Positions 8,079 through 18,001 of a stretch of DNA of 64,000 bases are shown here, piece after piece. The stretch is taken from positions 108,405 to 172,404 of IMG/VR virus record IMGVR_UViG_3300026484_000295; one strand, written 5' to 3'. The notes under the pieces are model-generated. The model was not told the origin of the DNA. It was given only the letters and a program-made list of their open reading frames with translations, and did not search any database. How positions within the stretch are numbered: position 1 is the stretch's first letter; every line of letters begins with the position of its first letter. A program made the translations under genes and the position numbers. The stretch comes from a virus.

Positions 8079-11000
8079 TTATCTATATTGTGCTTTACTT
8101 ATATCTCTTTGACGTATATTATCACTAGAATCAACATCACGTTTATATGATTTTTGAGCAATCTTATTCTGTTTTGTAAATTCTTTTGATGTATTATTAA
8201 GATGACCCAATTGTTGATTTTGAACCTGTAACATTTGCTCTAATAATTTTTCAACATTTAATAAGGTAGATGGTTCTGTTTTTTCATTATTTATTGTTGT
8301 TGAACTACTAGAATTATTATAGTCTTGTGTTGAAACATTATTCAATTTTGGACTTGTATTAATACCCGATGTACTAGTTCCAGATATAATACCGGATGTT
8401 GGTTTTGATGCTTCAGATGAATTAGACATTACTAATTGGTCGAATATAGATACTAATGATTCAGGTATTACCTTCTCATTGGTATGAACAATTCCTGCTG
8501 CGCCTTTCATACCAGTTAGAGTTTCTAATATAGGATCTGGAGCCGATGGTGTTTTCCCTCCTTCTGCAAATCCAAAGAAATTACCAACAGATGATGCAAC
8601 TGAAGAAATTGTATCTACAACCACACTAGATCCACCTCCACTAGATCCACCTCCACTAGATCCACCTCCACCTAGTAATCCACCTAGTGTACCACCAAGA
8701 TTATCCATTATATTACCGAAATCAAATGATCCTAAGGCTCCAGTTAAGCTTTCCCCCATACTTCCAGTAATATTTTTAAAGGTTTCTGTTATGCTACCAT
8801 CACCATCAAATGCATCCATTACAGAATCTAATGGACCGCCTTCTGCAGTAAATGATGAAAATGTTTTAGATAGATTGCTTGTTAAAGCACCAGTTACATT
8901 AGTTAAAGCATCACCAATACTAGTATCACCATTTAATACACCCGCAATATTTGTTGATACCAAATCTCCAGCACTACTTAAAGTCGTTGAAATGTCACCA
9001 ATCGTATTTGTTAAGGTTTTAGGTAAAATATTTGTTAATGAACTAGTTACATTAGTTAAAGCATCACCAATACTAGTATCACCATTTAATACACCCGCAA
9101 TATTTGTATTTAAAGATGTTCCTACATCTTTAATACTTGAACCAACATTTTGTACTATATTTTGAACCGAGGTAGGTAATAACGACGTTACATTCTGTGC
9201 TAAATTTTGTAATGATTGAGATGCAGTCCCACCAATATTTGTTAATGCTTCAGTTATTGTACTCTTTCCATTAAAAACATTAGTTATTCCATCCATAACA
9301 CTTTTTCCAATATCAACTTGCCCACCAAAAAATGATGTAGCCGTCGCACCTAAACCTGTGGCTAGAATACCTAATTTATCTTTAAGTATATTTTTAACAT
9401 CATCAAGAGTATTAACCATAGTATTTGCTTGTTTATCATCAATACCTTCTTTTGTTGTCTTTTTAACTTGTTCATCTGCTATTTGTTTTTGTTTTGATAT
9501 AATCTCTTTTTGATTATTACGTTCTTTTATTTCTGTTAATTTATTACTATTTTCAGGTTTATTACTTGGTATTATTTTATCATAAGCATTACTAACCGCA
9601 CCTTTAACAGAATCAACTGGAGCACTAATAAATCCTTTGATACTATCTGTAATTTTACTAAATACATTAGTCTCTGTTTTTTTAGATTCTTTTTTAGATA
9701 ATGTTTTATTATTTGAAGTTGAAAAATCTAATAATTTATAAAATGAATCAACTGTGTTTGCAGGTATAACAAATTCACCAGGACCATGGACTCCTGCAAT
9801 ACCATTAGGTTCTGCTGAACCGGTTGGATCTATTAATTGTGTTAATGCTTTGTTTACTGTATCACCAGTATACCCACCTTTAGCTTTAGCTTCTACTTTT
9901 ATGGTTTTTGCATCAGCCCCATTTTCAAGAGCTTTAATAAGTCTATCTAATTCATCCTCATACTTACCTTCTAACCCAGATTCAGATTTCATAGCTTTTA
10001 ATTCTTTTAATCCAATTTCACCAGAATTTAATCCTTCTTGAACTTTAGTTGTGTTTAAAGTGTTGTAGCCATAATCATCAACCCAATAACCTTTCTCTTC
10101 AAGATCAGCAGATGATTTTTCTTCTTCTGAATCTGGACCCATACCAGGAATCATACTAAGAAGCCAATTTATAGCATTACCTATTGGTTTAGCAACAACA
10201 TCATACAATCCATCAAATATTTTTTTACCTGCATCTACAATACCATTAAACATATTTTTAAACATTTCTAAGAGACTCATATCTGGATCATTAAAATAAT
10301 CTACCACAGCCTGAAAAGGAGCAGTTACCAAATCGATAAATCCACCGAAAATATTTTTAACTCCATCTACAATTCCTTGGAATGTAGACATAATATCAGT
10401 ACCAAATATACCATCAACATAATCAATTATAAATTTAAATGGAGCAGTTACTAAATCAGTAAATCCATTAAATAATGATATTACACCGTTTTTTACACCA
10501 TTAAATATCTGTTTTACGGCATCTATAAATGATAAGTCACTAGAAATCCATGCAGAAATAGCTAAAAATGGCGCTTTAACTATGTCAATAAATCCTCCTA
10601 AAATATTTGAAACAGCATTTACAATATTATTAAAATAACCTTTTATAGCATTTACAAATGAATTGAATACATTTGTAAAATTAGTACCAAAATATTCATC
10701 AACTAACCCAAAAATCCAATCAAATGGTTTTCGTACTAGATCAACAATACCATTTAAAGCGCCAGATATAGCATTTTTAACATTAGTAAAAATATCCTTT
10801 ACCATAGTATCAAATGATATTTCACCTTTGAAAAATGACGTTATTGATTTAAAAGGTGCAGTTATAAGTTCATAAAATGTACCAAAGATATTTTTAATTG
10901 CTGTAAATGAATTTCTGAAAGTTCCAAGCATATCTGTTCCAAAAATACTATCAACAAAACCCAAAACAGCTTTTAATGGAATTGTTATTATATCTAAAAA

Positions 11001-14000
11001 ACCATCGAAAATTGTTTTTATACCCTCACCAATTTTACTAAAATTACCCGTAAATATACCAGTAATAATTTGGAAGAAACCATTAATATATTTAAATATA
11101 CCTTTAAAAACATCTCCAACCACACTTAATAAAGGCTGTATTCTATCAAATATCCATCCTATTACTTCACCAACTTTAGAAAAGAATGATCCTAATGCAC
11201 TACCCAACTCGTTAAATGCAGCAGTAATCCCCATTTCATCCATTTTTTTACCTAACCATGAAAAAGCTTCAGCTACTTTGTGAGCCACATGTTGCCCATC
11301 TAACATACCAAATGTTAATGCTTCAAGTGCTCCACCAACAGCTGAAGCTGATTTTTGAGTTAAAGAAGCTCTAGCTTCTAGTTTATTACCATATTCATCT
11401 TCCCATTGACCATTAACAAAAACCGCTTTTCCCGTTTTTGATAATGATTCAGCGTATTTTTTTCCTTCTTCAGTATTTTTCGTTAATAATTCTTTTTGTG
11501 GTTCTAAATCTTTTCCAAACCATTCGGCTGCTTTACCCCAACCTTCCATTCCACCTTGGAGTGCTTTCATTGCGGCTCCAGCAAGAAAAGCAGGACCCAT
11601 CATACCTTTTAAACCGCCACCTATGGTTTTTAAACCACCACCAAGTTTAGTTTTAAAGTTTTTCCAGTTTTTACCTGCTTTTTGCCAAAAGTTACTATTA
11701 TCTTCCATTCCAGGAGGAAGTGCAGGTCCAGCACCCTGACTTCCTGTTTTAAATGACAATTTGATATTTTTAAAGGTATTTCCAATACTTGAACCCACAT
11801 TTGAAAAAACATCTTTTATTTTTCCAATTCCCGAAGATAAAGATTCTTTAAATCCTCCAAAAATATTTGATAATCCGGACACTGCACCTTTTGCAGATTT
11901 ACCAATAAAACCTATTATTTTTAATGAAGATTTACCAATGTTGGTTGCTAAATTTTTCATTGTATTTGGAAAATTCATTAAACCTTTTGTGAATTTACCT
12001 ATACCAATTGCTATACCTTTCGTAACATTCCAACCTGCAGTACCTATTAAATTAGTAGTTTTCATTATACCGGAACCAAGTTTCGATATAGTACCACCGA
12101 TTAAATCAAATGCTCCAGAGCTTTTTAATAGTTTTGCTAAAAATAATCCTCCCATAACCATTGCAATAGTATTAATATTTTCAGTTAAAAACGCTAAAGC
12201 TTTATTTAAATACGGAAGTACATCATTAACCAATTCCATAGTTTTATTTTGAAATGCATATAATGCTGAGGTCGCTTTTTGTTCTATAGTATCTTTAGTA
12301 TTTTCAACCCCTGTACTATTAGCCTTTATTTGTTTTTGTAAATATTTAGGATCTTCGATCGTTTTTTTAACATCATCACCCGTTAAGGCACTACCATCTT
12401 TTTTTGTTAAACCTGCCATAGTTAATTTTTTACCATCTTTAGCTAATTTAATTTGTTCTTTTATTAAATCAGCATTAGAAATTTTAAAAGCATCTTTTTG
12501 GTATTCTGCATATTTTTTAGGGTCATTCTTTTTTAACTCAGCAAGTTGAGTTTCACTCATTTTGGAAATAATCATCATTTGTTTTTTTGTTTCTTCGGCA
12601 TTTTGATCATTCGATATAAGTTGATTTAACATCTTATCATAACTTTCTTTATCAGTAGCACCCATTGAAACTAAAAGTTTATCTAAATCAGCAGTTGATT
12701 TTTCTCCTTTTGAACGAGCTATAAATTCTCTAGTCCCTTCTTTTTGTGCAGCAACGGTAGCTGCAACACCTTGCTGATTTATTTTATTTGCTACTTCAGA
12801 ATCTTTAGCCCAATCTTTATTTTGTTGTAGCATTTGAAGTTTTGCTTTCTCGCTTGCTGTTGCAGTACCATCATTAACTTTTTTAGCTAGGTCAGAATAC
12901 ATAACCTGTTGTGCTTGAACATTAACTTGTTGCATTTGTAAAAATAATTTCTTATCTTTTTCACTTAATCCGTCAAATCCTACAAGAGATGCTTTAGCTG
13001 CTAAATCATTTGCTTCTTTTTGATTCATACCGATAGCGTCTAATCCCTGTTTTAAGAAATCAGCTCCTTTTCCACCCATCTGATTCATCATATTCATATC
13101 TTTAATAGAATCAGCTATAGCTTCTGGGTCTGCAGCAATATTAGACACCTTCTCTAAAGTAGCTTTTATATATTCTTCTGAAAATCCAGCTTGTTTCATA
13201 CCAGAGGCCATTCCACCCATAGTTTTTTCAATTTCTTTAGCAATATCAGCATTCATACCTTTTGTTATCAGTTTTGAATTTTCATGAATAGCTTTAATTT
13301 GTTCAAGAGCATATTTATTACTAACCCCCATAGTTTTCGCAAGTGCTGAAGTTTGTGCAGCTAAATCATCCATCATTCCTGCTGGTGATTGTCCTTCTAA
13401 GACAGTTTTTAGTGAATTAAGTGCTTCCATTTGATTTTCAGCATACTCTTTACCCATAGTACGTTCAGACAATCTTTGTTTTACGGCTACCTTCTCCATT
13501 TCAACACGATTATTATTTAACGAAACATTAAATGTAGTTTGTAAATTATCAGATAGAGCTTTTAATCCAGCCGGATCTATCAAAGAATTAATGTGCATAT
13601 TTTGAAGATCTGAAATCATATTACCACTAGTATCACCCATTGATCTTGATATATCTAATTGATTATGATACATACCTATCGCTTTAGTAGCCATAGCCAT
13701 TGCGGCTCCTAATGCTGCTACTGGTGCACCAACACTACTAATCATTCTTATAAAATCATTACCTACGTTTCTAACTTCACCAAATGATTTCATACCATCA
13801 CCAACATTATCAAATGCGGATGATAAGTGTCCTGCTGCATCACTCACTTTATCTAATTGATTAGAAAATCCTTGTGTACCTTGAGAAAGAATATCAAATT
13901 TAGATTTTGATTTTTGTACGGCTTCATCTAATTTTTTTTGAGATTTTGATTCATTTTTAATATTTTGATTGTCTACTTTTTTTTTGGTTTTACCTTTTAT

Positions 14001-14744
14001 TGCAGGACCCAAATCATTTATAACTTTAGCATTTTCTTCTTGTAATTTTATAACTGTTGATAATGAATCTTGAGTAGATTTTAAATTCTCCGAAGCTTTT
14101 ATAATTTCGGACTTGTCAGCACCATCATTAACTAGACGTTCAATTAGTTTTGTTTGACGTTCAGTTTCTATTTCTAATCGATTTTGTTCAGATATTAGAT
14201 CATCACTTAAAGTATCTATACTATCTATAAAAGAAGAAGTATCACCATTAAAAGTGATATTACTACCATCTACATTATAAATATTTTCAATATTTTCTTT
14301 CAAACCATCATCAATCAAACTATCAAGTGTAAACGAATTATCACCCAATGAAATATTATTTGTATTTTCTGATTTCTCTTTAGATTTACCCAAATTTGCA
14401 ACATATGAACCCAACATTTCTTTTGCTTCATTACTATTTGAATTCTTACGTTCTTCAGCAATCTCTTTAATAAATGCAGCAAACTTTTCATCATCTTGAT
14501 CATTAGTAAAATCATGAGTAACTGAATTTAATTCTTTTTTTAATTCATCTGCAAAATTTTCTTCTAATTGATTTAGCCTGTTAATAATCTCAGTTGGATT
14601 AATATCATCATTAAGAAAATCATCTCGTAAATTTATTTTTTCACTTGATTGACCAGATAATTTTTCAACAAGTGTATAGAGCTTTGACATTTTCTCCGAT
14701 GCATTTTTATAATCAATTATTTGACTACCTTTATTAAATTCCAT
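8079..14744 (-). CDS. Tail tape measure protein (very long, repeat-rich)
   Basis: 2221 residues, far longer than T4 gp29 (590). Predicted order: charged coiled coils (residues 1-300), a small-residue hydrophobic helix (about 335-357), more coiled coil, a second hydrophobic segment near 855, then Gly/Lys/Phe-rich amphipathic repeats. Residues about 1240-1520 hold seven ~42-residue units of the form (F)xDLVTAPFxxxxxxxDxIFGTD. Two tape-measure-type motifs follow: KGGYTG with GPGEFVIPANTV (about 1620-1660) and EGGKTP with HTNEKVIPE (about 2056-2090). Near 1910-1980 a 51-residue unit with NIAGVLNGDTSIGDALTNVT is duplicated. Tape measures set tail length and leave the tail with the DNA, so the length predicts a long tail. 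The call is from size, composition and motifs, not from alignment to gp29. It starts two bases after the upstream gene stops. Confidence 0.8.
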   Translation of the reverse strand: MEFNKGSQIIDYKNASEKMSKLYTLVEKLSGQSSEKINLRDDFLNDDINPTEIINRLNQLEENFADELKKELNSVTHDFTNDQDDEKFAAFIKEIAEERKNSNSNEAKEMLGSYVANLGKSKEKSENTNNISLGDNSFTLDSLIDDGLKENIENIYNVDGSNITFNGDTSSFIDSIDTLSDDLISEQNRLEIETERQTKLIERLVNDGADKSEIIKASENLKSTQDSLSTVIKLQEENAKVINDLGPAIKGKTKKKVDNQNIKNESKSQKKLDEAVQKSKSKFDILSQGTQGFSNQLDKVSDAAGHLSSAFDNVGDGMKSFGEVRNVGNDFIRMISSVGAPVAALGAAMAMATKAIGMYHNQLDISRSMGDTSGNMISDLQNMHINSLIDPAGLKALSDNLQTTFNVSLNNNRVEMEKVAVKQRLSERTMGKEYAENQMEALNSLKTVLEGQSPAGMMDDLAAQTSALAKTMGVSNKYALEQIKAIHENSKLITKGMNADIAKEIEKTMGGMASGMKQAGFSEEYIKATLEKVSNIAADPEAIADSIKDMNMMNQMGGKGADFLKQGLDAIGMNQKEANDLAAKASLVGFDGLSEKDKKLFLQMQQVNVQAQQVMYSDLAKKVNDGTATASEKAKLQMLQQNKDWAKDSEVANKINQQGVAATVAAQKEGTREFIARSKGEKSTADLDKLLVSMGATDKESYDKMLNQLISNDQNAEETKKQMMIISKMSETQLAELKKNDPKKYAEYQKDAFKISNADLIKEQIKLAKDGKKLTMAGLTKKDGSALTGDDVKKTIEDPKYLQKQIKANSTGVENTKDTIEQKATSALYAFQNKTMELVNDVLPYLNKALAFLTENINTIAMVMGGLFLAKLLKSSGAFDLIGGTISKLGSGIMKTTNLIGTAGWNVTKGIAIGIGKFTKGLMNFPNTMKNLATNIGKSSLKIIGFIGKSAKGAVSGLSNIFGGFKESLSSGIGKIKDVFSNVGSSIGNTFKNIKLSFKTGSQGAGPALPPGMEDNSNFWQKAGKNWKNFKTKLGGGLKTIGGGLKGMMGPAFLAGAAMKALQGGMEGWGKAAEWFGKDLEPQKELLTKNTEEGKKYAESLSKTGKAVFVNGQWEDEYGNKLEARASLTQKSASAVGGALEALTFGMLDGQHVAHKVAEAFSWLGKKMDEMGITAAFNELGSALGSFFSKVGEVIGWIFDRIQPLLSVVGDVFKGIFKYINGFFQIITGIFTGNFSKIGEGIKTIFDGFLDIITIPLKAVLGFVDSIFGTDMLGTFRNSFTAIKNIFGTFYELITAPFKSITSFFKGEISFDTMVKDIFTNVKNAISGALNGIVDLVRKPFDWIFGLVDEYFGTNFTNVFNSFVNAIKGYFNNIVNAVSNILGGFIDIVKAPFLAISAWISSDLSFIDAVKQIFNGVKNGVISLFNGFTDLVTAPFKFIIDYVDGIFGTDIMSTFQGIVDGVKNIFGGFIDLVTAPFQAVVDYFNDPDMSLLEMFKNMFNGIVDAGKKIFDGLYDVVAKPIGNAINWLLSMIPGMGPDSEEEKSSADLEEKGYWVDDYGYNTLNTTKVQEGLNSGEIGLKELKAMKSESGLEGKYEDELDRLIKALENGADAKTIKVEAKAKGGYTGDTVNKALTQLIDPTGSAEPNGIAGVHGPGEFVIPANTVDSFYKLLDFSTSNNKTLSKKESKKTETNVFSKITDSIKGFISAPVDSVKGAVSNAYDKIIPSNKPENSNKLTEIKERNNQKEIISKQKQIADEQVKKTTKEGIDDKQANTMVNTLDDVKNILKDKLGILATGLGATATSFFGGQVDIGKSVMDGITNVFNGKSTITEALTNIGGTASQSLQNLAQNVTSLLPTSVQNIVQNVGSSIKDVGTSLNTNIAGVLNGDTSIGDALTNVTSSLTNILPKTLTNTIGDISTTLSSAGDLVSTNIAGVLNGDTSIGDALTNVTGALTSNLSKTFSSFTAEGGPLDSVMDAFDGDGSITETFKNITGSMGESLTGALGSFDFGNIMDNLGGTLGGLLGGGGSSGGGSSGGGSSVVVDTISSVASSVGNFFGFAEGGKTPSAPDPILETLTGMKGAAGIVHTNEKVIPESLVSIFDQLVMSNSSEASKPTSGIISGTSTSGINTSPKLNNVSTQDYNNSSSSTTINNEKTEPSTLLNVEKLLEQMLQVQNQQLGHLNNTSKEFTKQNKIAQKSYKRDVDSSDNIRQRDISKAQYR
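8626..8670. repeat. 15-bp tandem repeat, three copies, in tape measure gene
   Basis: Three exact 15-bp copies at 8626-8640, 8641-8655 and 8656-8670 encode a Gly/Ser linker (GGGSS units) near the C-terminal end of the tape measure protein. It is a likely slippage site. Confidence 0.85.
8892..9107. repeat. 63-bp direct repeat within tape measure gene
   Basis: Positions 8892-8954 and 9045-9107 are identical over 63 bp with a period of 153 bp (51 codons). The exact DNA identity points to a recent in-frame duplication. Confidence 0.85.
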
Positions 14745-14745
14745 A

Positions 14746-15228
14746 TTATTTTAATAACTCCATTCTTAATGATTCTATGGATTCACTTATAATATCATCA
14801 TCTAAATCTCGTAATGATGGATTATTTCTTAAAAGTCTTACAATATTAGCTTTATTCCATAATTTATTATTTCTTCTATTCATTCGCATATTTCTTTTTT
14901 CTGAAAAAATATCAAATGGTATATCAATATAATTTAAAGTATCTTTATAAAAACGTACAAAAGTAAAATCAATATTACAACCTTTTGTAGCTTTCTTTTC
15001 TGCTTCATCAAGAATCTTTTTAATTTTTGAAATATTTCGCATAAAAACATATTTAAAAAATGATCGATATGAAGTATGACCTTTGTAATAATATATTGAC
15101 ATCAGTTCATATTCAATTTTGTTCAGTTTCGATTTCACTAAACATGTTTTAATTTCTTTACCATATGAATCATCAGTTACATTATTACGTTTTTTTAATA
15201 GTGATGATAAACTTCCGAATAAACTCAT
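14746..15228 (-). CDS. Unknown late protein upstream of tape measure
   Basis: I do not recognise this 160-residue protein. It is basic and helical, with a run of Arg/Asn near residues 113-122 (RNMRMNRRNNK) and an acidic stretch near the C-terminus (LRDLDDDIISESIES). It stops two bases before the tape measure start, so the two are probably translated together; proteins at this place in other phages often help tape measure folding or baseplate hub assembly, but nothing in the sequence proves it. An AATAAATA late-like box lies at 15254-15261 on the minus strand. Confidence 0.7.
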   Translation of the reverse strand: MSLFGSLSSLLKKRNNVTDDSYGKEIKTCLVKSKLNKIEYELMSIYYYKGHTSYRSFFKYVFMRNISKIKKILDEAEKKATKGCNIDFTFVRFYKDTLNYIDIPFDIFSEKRNMRMNRRNNKLWNKANIVRLLRNNPSLRDLDDDIISESIESLRMELLK

Positions 15229-15286
15229 ATAAAATCCTTTTATTTAATATAACTATTTATTCATTTTTTTTATTTTTTTCTTTAAA

Positions 15287-15961
15287 TTAAGTATTTTGTA
15301 ATCTAATATTACGTTTATCAATTTCTAAATAACTCAACCATCGCTTATAAGAAACTTCTTCAATAACTTTTATTTCTTCAGCTTTATAATTTCTATATGC
15401 TAATGAAAGTTCTGGAATGATTTTTCTAACCATTTCGATTGTTAAAATTGGCATTTTTCCACTTTTTATTCGTGGTCCATTAATTTTTAAAATTTGTTTA
15501 ACAAAGAATTCACGAAATACCGGTATTAAATAATGTAAGTTAATAGCATTAAAATTTTGAAACTTACTATCATAGGAATTTAGAAAAATTACTAATGGGA
15601 ATGGATCATGTTGATAATTTTTATATTTTATCTGATACATTTGTCCTAATTTTATTCCTCGTACAATTTTAATATGATTAGTTTTCCAAACGGCACTATC
15701 TTTATAATCAGTAACTAGATCTAATATCGAATCTAATAATAATTTTGTATTATTTTTATATTTTCTTTTTAGTATTTCGTATTCTTTTAAGTCATATTTT
15801 GTTTTATATGAAAAATAGTTCATAAATTGATCTCTAATATCTGGAGTCATATTTTTTAAAAATTTATAATGTAATGGAAGAGTTTTATCGGTAGTGGATA
15901 ATAATTTATCAAATAATTTTTTAAGTTTTCTATCAATTTTGGGTTTAATTCTAATTATCAT
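15287..15961 (-). CDS. Conserved T4-like hypothetical protein (FPLVIFL/NLHYL family)
   Basis: 224 residues. The centre has GQMYQIKYKNYQHDPFPLVI followed by an INLHYLIPVFREFF segment (about residues 106-152). I recall this pairing, a short tract ending in DxFPLV and then NLHYL, from an uncharacterised protein common in T4-like phages, often beside structural genes. No catalytic residues are evident. It carries a late-like box (CATAAATA, 15980-15987 on the minus strand) just upstream. A virion or morphogenesis role is inferred from place only. Confidence 0.7.
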   Translation of the reverse strand: MIIRIKPKIDRKLKKLFDKLLSTTDKTLPLHYKFLKNMTPDIRDQFMNYFSYKTKYDLKEYEILKRKYKNNTKLLLDSILDLVTDYKDSAVWKTNHIKIVRGIKLGQMYQIKYKNYQHDPFPLVIFLNSYDSKFQNFNAINLHYLIPVFREFFVKQILKINGPRIKSGKMPILTIEMVRKIIPELSLAYRNYKAEEIKVIEEVSYKRWLSYLEIDKRNIRLQNT

Positions 15962-16003
15962 AAATTCACCTTTTAATTTTATTTATGATAATTAGAATTA
16001 AAA

Positions 16004-16031
16004 TTTAATAGGGTATTCAAACCCTATTAAA
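16004..16031 (-). terminator. Intrinsic terminator after the acidic/basic late gene
   Basis: An 11-bp stem (16004-16014 with 16021-16031) with a six-base loop lies six bases beyond the stop of the minus-strand gene at 16037-17068. On the minus strand it is followed by UUUUAAUUC. Confidence 0.6.
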
Positions 16032-16036
16032 AATAA

Positions 16037-17068
16037 TTATTTAAGTATTTTACTACTAGCCTTCATATGTTTACCTTTGTTTCTCATATGTTTAAGAATA
16101 CCAGGTATCAAAACAAATTGTAAATATTCATCTGAATATGCTTTACCCGTAGCTTGTTTATGAGCTTTTGCTGCTTTCTTAACATGTTTTCTTAATTTAC
16201 CAGTTAATTTATCCATTGATAAATCTTTGATATCTTCCCCACCATGTAATTTTGGATTTTTCATATAATATTTTTTTGCATCTTTAGCTTTTTTCTGCGC
16301 ACATTGAACATCACCAGGCTTACATCTAGTAAGTTTTTTCTCAATTAAAACTGTTGCACCTTTAGCTTTTCTTAATAAATTAGCTCCATCTTCATCTTCT
16401 GCTTCTGCTAATATTTCTTCATTAACTTGTGCCATTTCTTCTAATAAATCTTCTGTATCTTCATAATCATCTAAAAATTCCATTAATGATTCACCCTCAT
16501 AATCTTCAGAATCAAAGTCAATTACACCTTCATTTATAGCTTTTTCTAATTTATTAGAAATTTCTTCTACTGTTTCTACTAAATCCATAGTTTCAACAGA
16601 ATCATCAAGATCTAAATCTTTTGCAGCTTCTACAATATCAAATACCATTTCAGCTGGTAATGATTCAACTGTTTCTTCTCCTAACATCTCTGTTAATTTA
16701 TTTGTTACGATTGATAAAAGTGTTACTGATGCTGTTTCATCTTCTTCTAAAAATTCTATATCAATATTTTCAATATTATCTAGTGCTTCTTCAATTATTA
16801 ATTCTGGCTTAGAAGCATTTTTTCTAGCAGATTCTAAAATAATATTTAAAATTTTTGAACCATCAACTGTTTCAGCTATAATTTTAGCATTTTCATCTGT
16901 TTGTGTTTCTACAAATTCAACCAAGTAATCTAAATGATGTACTATATCAAATTCAATATCAGTCCCTTCTTCTAGAATTGTTTCAATAAGATCTAACTTG
17001 GATTCTGATAATGTTCCTAATTTTGACTCAATGTCTTCAACGATTTCAACGATTTCAACAAACTTCAT
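16037..17068 (-). CDS. Putative internal head protein precursor: acidic N-terminal part, basic C-terminal part
   Basis: 343 residues with no recognised domain. Residues 1-230 are strongly acidic and coiled-coil-like; residues 233-343 are strongly basic (LRKHVKKAAKAHKQATGK) with a CKPGDVQC pair. The switch occurs just after ILAEAEDEDG, where I219-L220-A221-E222 followed by Ala is a good match to the gp21 protease preference. A reasonable inference is that the acidic part targets the protein to the prohead core and is removed, leaving a basic DNA-binding fragment inside the head, as with T4 internal proteins. A perfect late promoter at 17102-17109 and an AGGAG site support late expression. The function is an inference. 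Confidence 0.7.
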   Translation of the reverse strand: MKFVEIVEIVEDIESKLGTLSESKLDLIETILEEGTDIEFDIVHHLDYLVEFVETQTDENAKIIAETVDGSKILNIILESARKNASKPELIIEEALDNIENIDIEFLEEDETASVTLLSIVTNKLTEMLGEETVESLPAEMVFDIVEAAKDLDLDDSVETMDLVETVEEISNKLEKAINEGVIDFDSEDYEGESLMEFLDDYEDTEDLLEEMAQVNEEILAEAEDEDGANLLRKAKGATVLIEKKLTRCKPGDVQCAQKKAKDAKKYYMKNPKLHGGEDIKDLSMDKLTGKLRKHVKKAAKAHKQATGKAYSDEYLQFVLIPGILKHMRNKGKHMKASSKILK

Positions 17069-17101
17069 ATTTCTTTCTCCTATTTTCGGTTAATCTATTT
17101 T

Positions 17102-17109
17102 TATTTATA
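17102..17109 (-). promoter_or_regulatory. T4-type late promoter
   Basis: Perfect TATAAATA followed by AAAA on the minus strand, 34 bp before the gene at 16037-17068. The divergent gp26-like gene has only weaker AATAAATA boxes on the plus strand near 17171-17178. Confidence 0.8.
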
Positions 17110-17218
17110 CACTATTAACCATATTTTTTATTTATTTATTACATTTTTTTAAAAATCATAGATTTTTACTAATAAATAAAATAAATCTATAAATTATATA
17201 GAAAAAAGGAGATTTTTT

Positions 17219-18001
17219 ATGAGTGTTATCAATCCACTATTACAAAGCCAAGAGCCAACATATTATGATACAGAATTACCATCACACGGTATCCCATATG
17301 AGGATATTGAAGAAATATTTGAACCGGGAACTATTCACGATGGTATTGTTCAAGTTAGAGCATTAACCACTAAAGATGAACTTATTTGGACAGATCAAAA
17401 ATTAGTTGAAGATTTAAAAGCCCCAATAATCATTTTAAAAAATACAGTTTTAGGATTAAAAAAACCAGAATTATTAATTCGGGCTGATGTTGAAGCTTTA
17501 TTACTTCAAGCAAGGGTACTGACATATGGTAAAATGACAAAAGTTAGTTGGACTTGTTCGGAATGTTCAAATACCAATGAAATTACAGTAGACTATACAA
17601 AACTACCTATCAAAAAATTAAATTCATTCGATGAACTTATGTTAAAATTTAAAAATTATGAAATATTTATGATACCTATCGTATTTAAAGAAGCCGTAGA
17701 AATACAAAAAGTTAATGATAATGATATAGCCGAACAATTAGATAAAATTGTTAGTTGTATTCAACGAGTAAATGTAATCGATCAATCGGGTGAAAAACAA
17801 ACCGTTCAAGATAAACAATTTATAGCTCAATGGGTAGAACAAGTAAATCCTAAAGATTTTAAATATATTATTGACCATTTTACTGAAGTTAATAAAATTG
17901 GTACTGTATTAGATTTAGACGTTAAATGTGCACATTGCGCTTATAAAGAAAAAACTGATGTCGTGGTGGATATAACCAATTTTTTCTCCGAAGAGGATTG
18001 A
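17219..18001 (+). CDS. 26: Baseplate hub assembly / tail chaperone protein, T4 gp26-like
   Basis: 260 residues. The N-terminal half matches the T4_baseplate (gp26) family: TELPSHGIPYED, then VRALTTKDELIW, then ADVEALLLQARVLTYGK. T4 gp26 is needed for baseplate hub assembly, and the family looks like the tail assembly chaperones of other phages. Two Cys pairs, CSEC (near residue 117) and CAHC (near 238), could bind one zinc ion, a feature I do not recall in T4 gp26. The Shine-Dalgarno is AAAGGAG. The end of the gene carries a slippery heptamer and downstream stem that would allow a -1 frameshift into the following 76 codons, giving a 332-residue fusion. Confidence 0.75.
   Translation: MSVINPLLQSQEPTYYDTELPSHGIPYEDIEEIFEPGTIHDGIVQVRALTTKDELIWTDQKLVEDLKAPIIILKNTVLGLKKPELLIRADVEALLLQARVLTYGKMTKVSWTCSECSNTNEITVDYTKLPIKKLNSFDELMLKFKNYEIFMIPIVFKEAVEIQKVNDNDIAEQLDKIVSCIQRVNVIDQSGEKQTVQDKQFIAQWVEQVNPKDFKYIIDHFTEVNKIGTVLDLDVKCAHCAYKEKTDVVVDITNFFSEED

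Noticed and set aside
8791-12252. Plus-strand open frames inside the tape measure gene (8791-9165, 9754-10041, 10663-10875, 11438-11650, 11761-12252)
   Set aside because: They are antisense shadows of a repeat-rich gene with strong coding signals, with Pro/Val/Ser-biased products and no ribosome sites.
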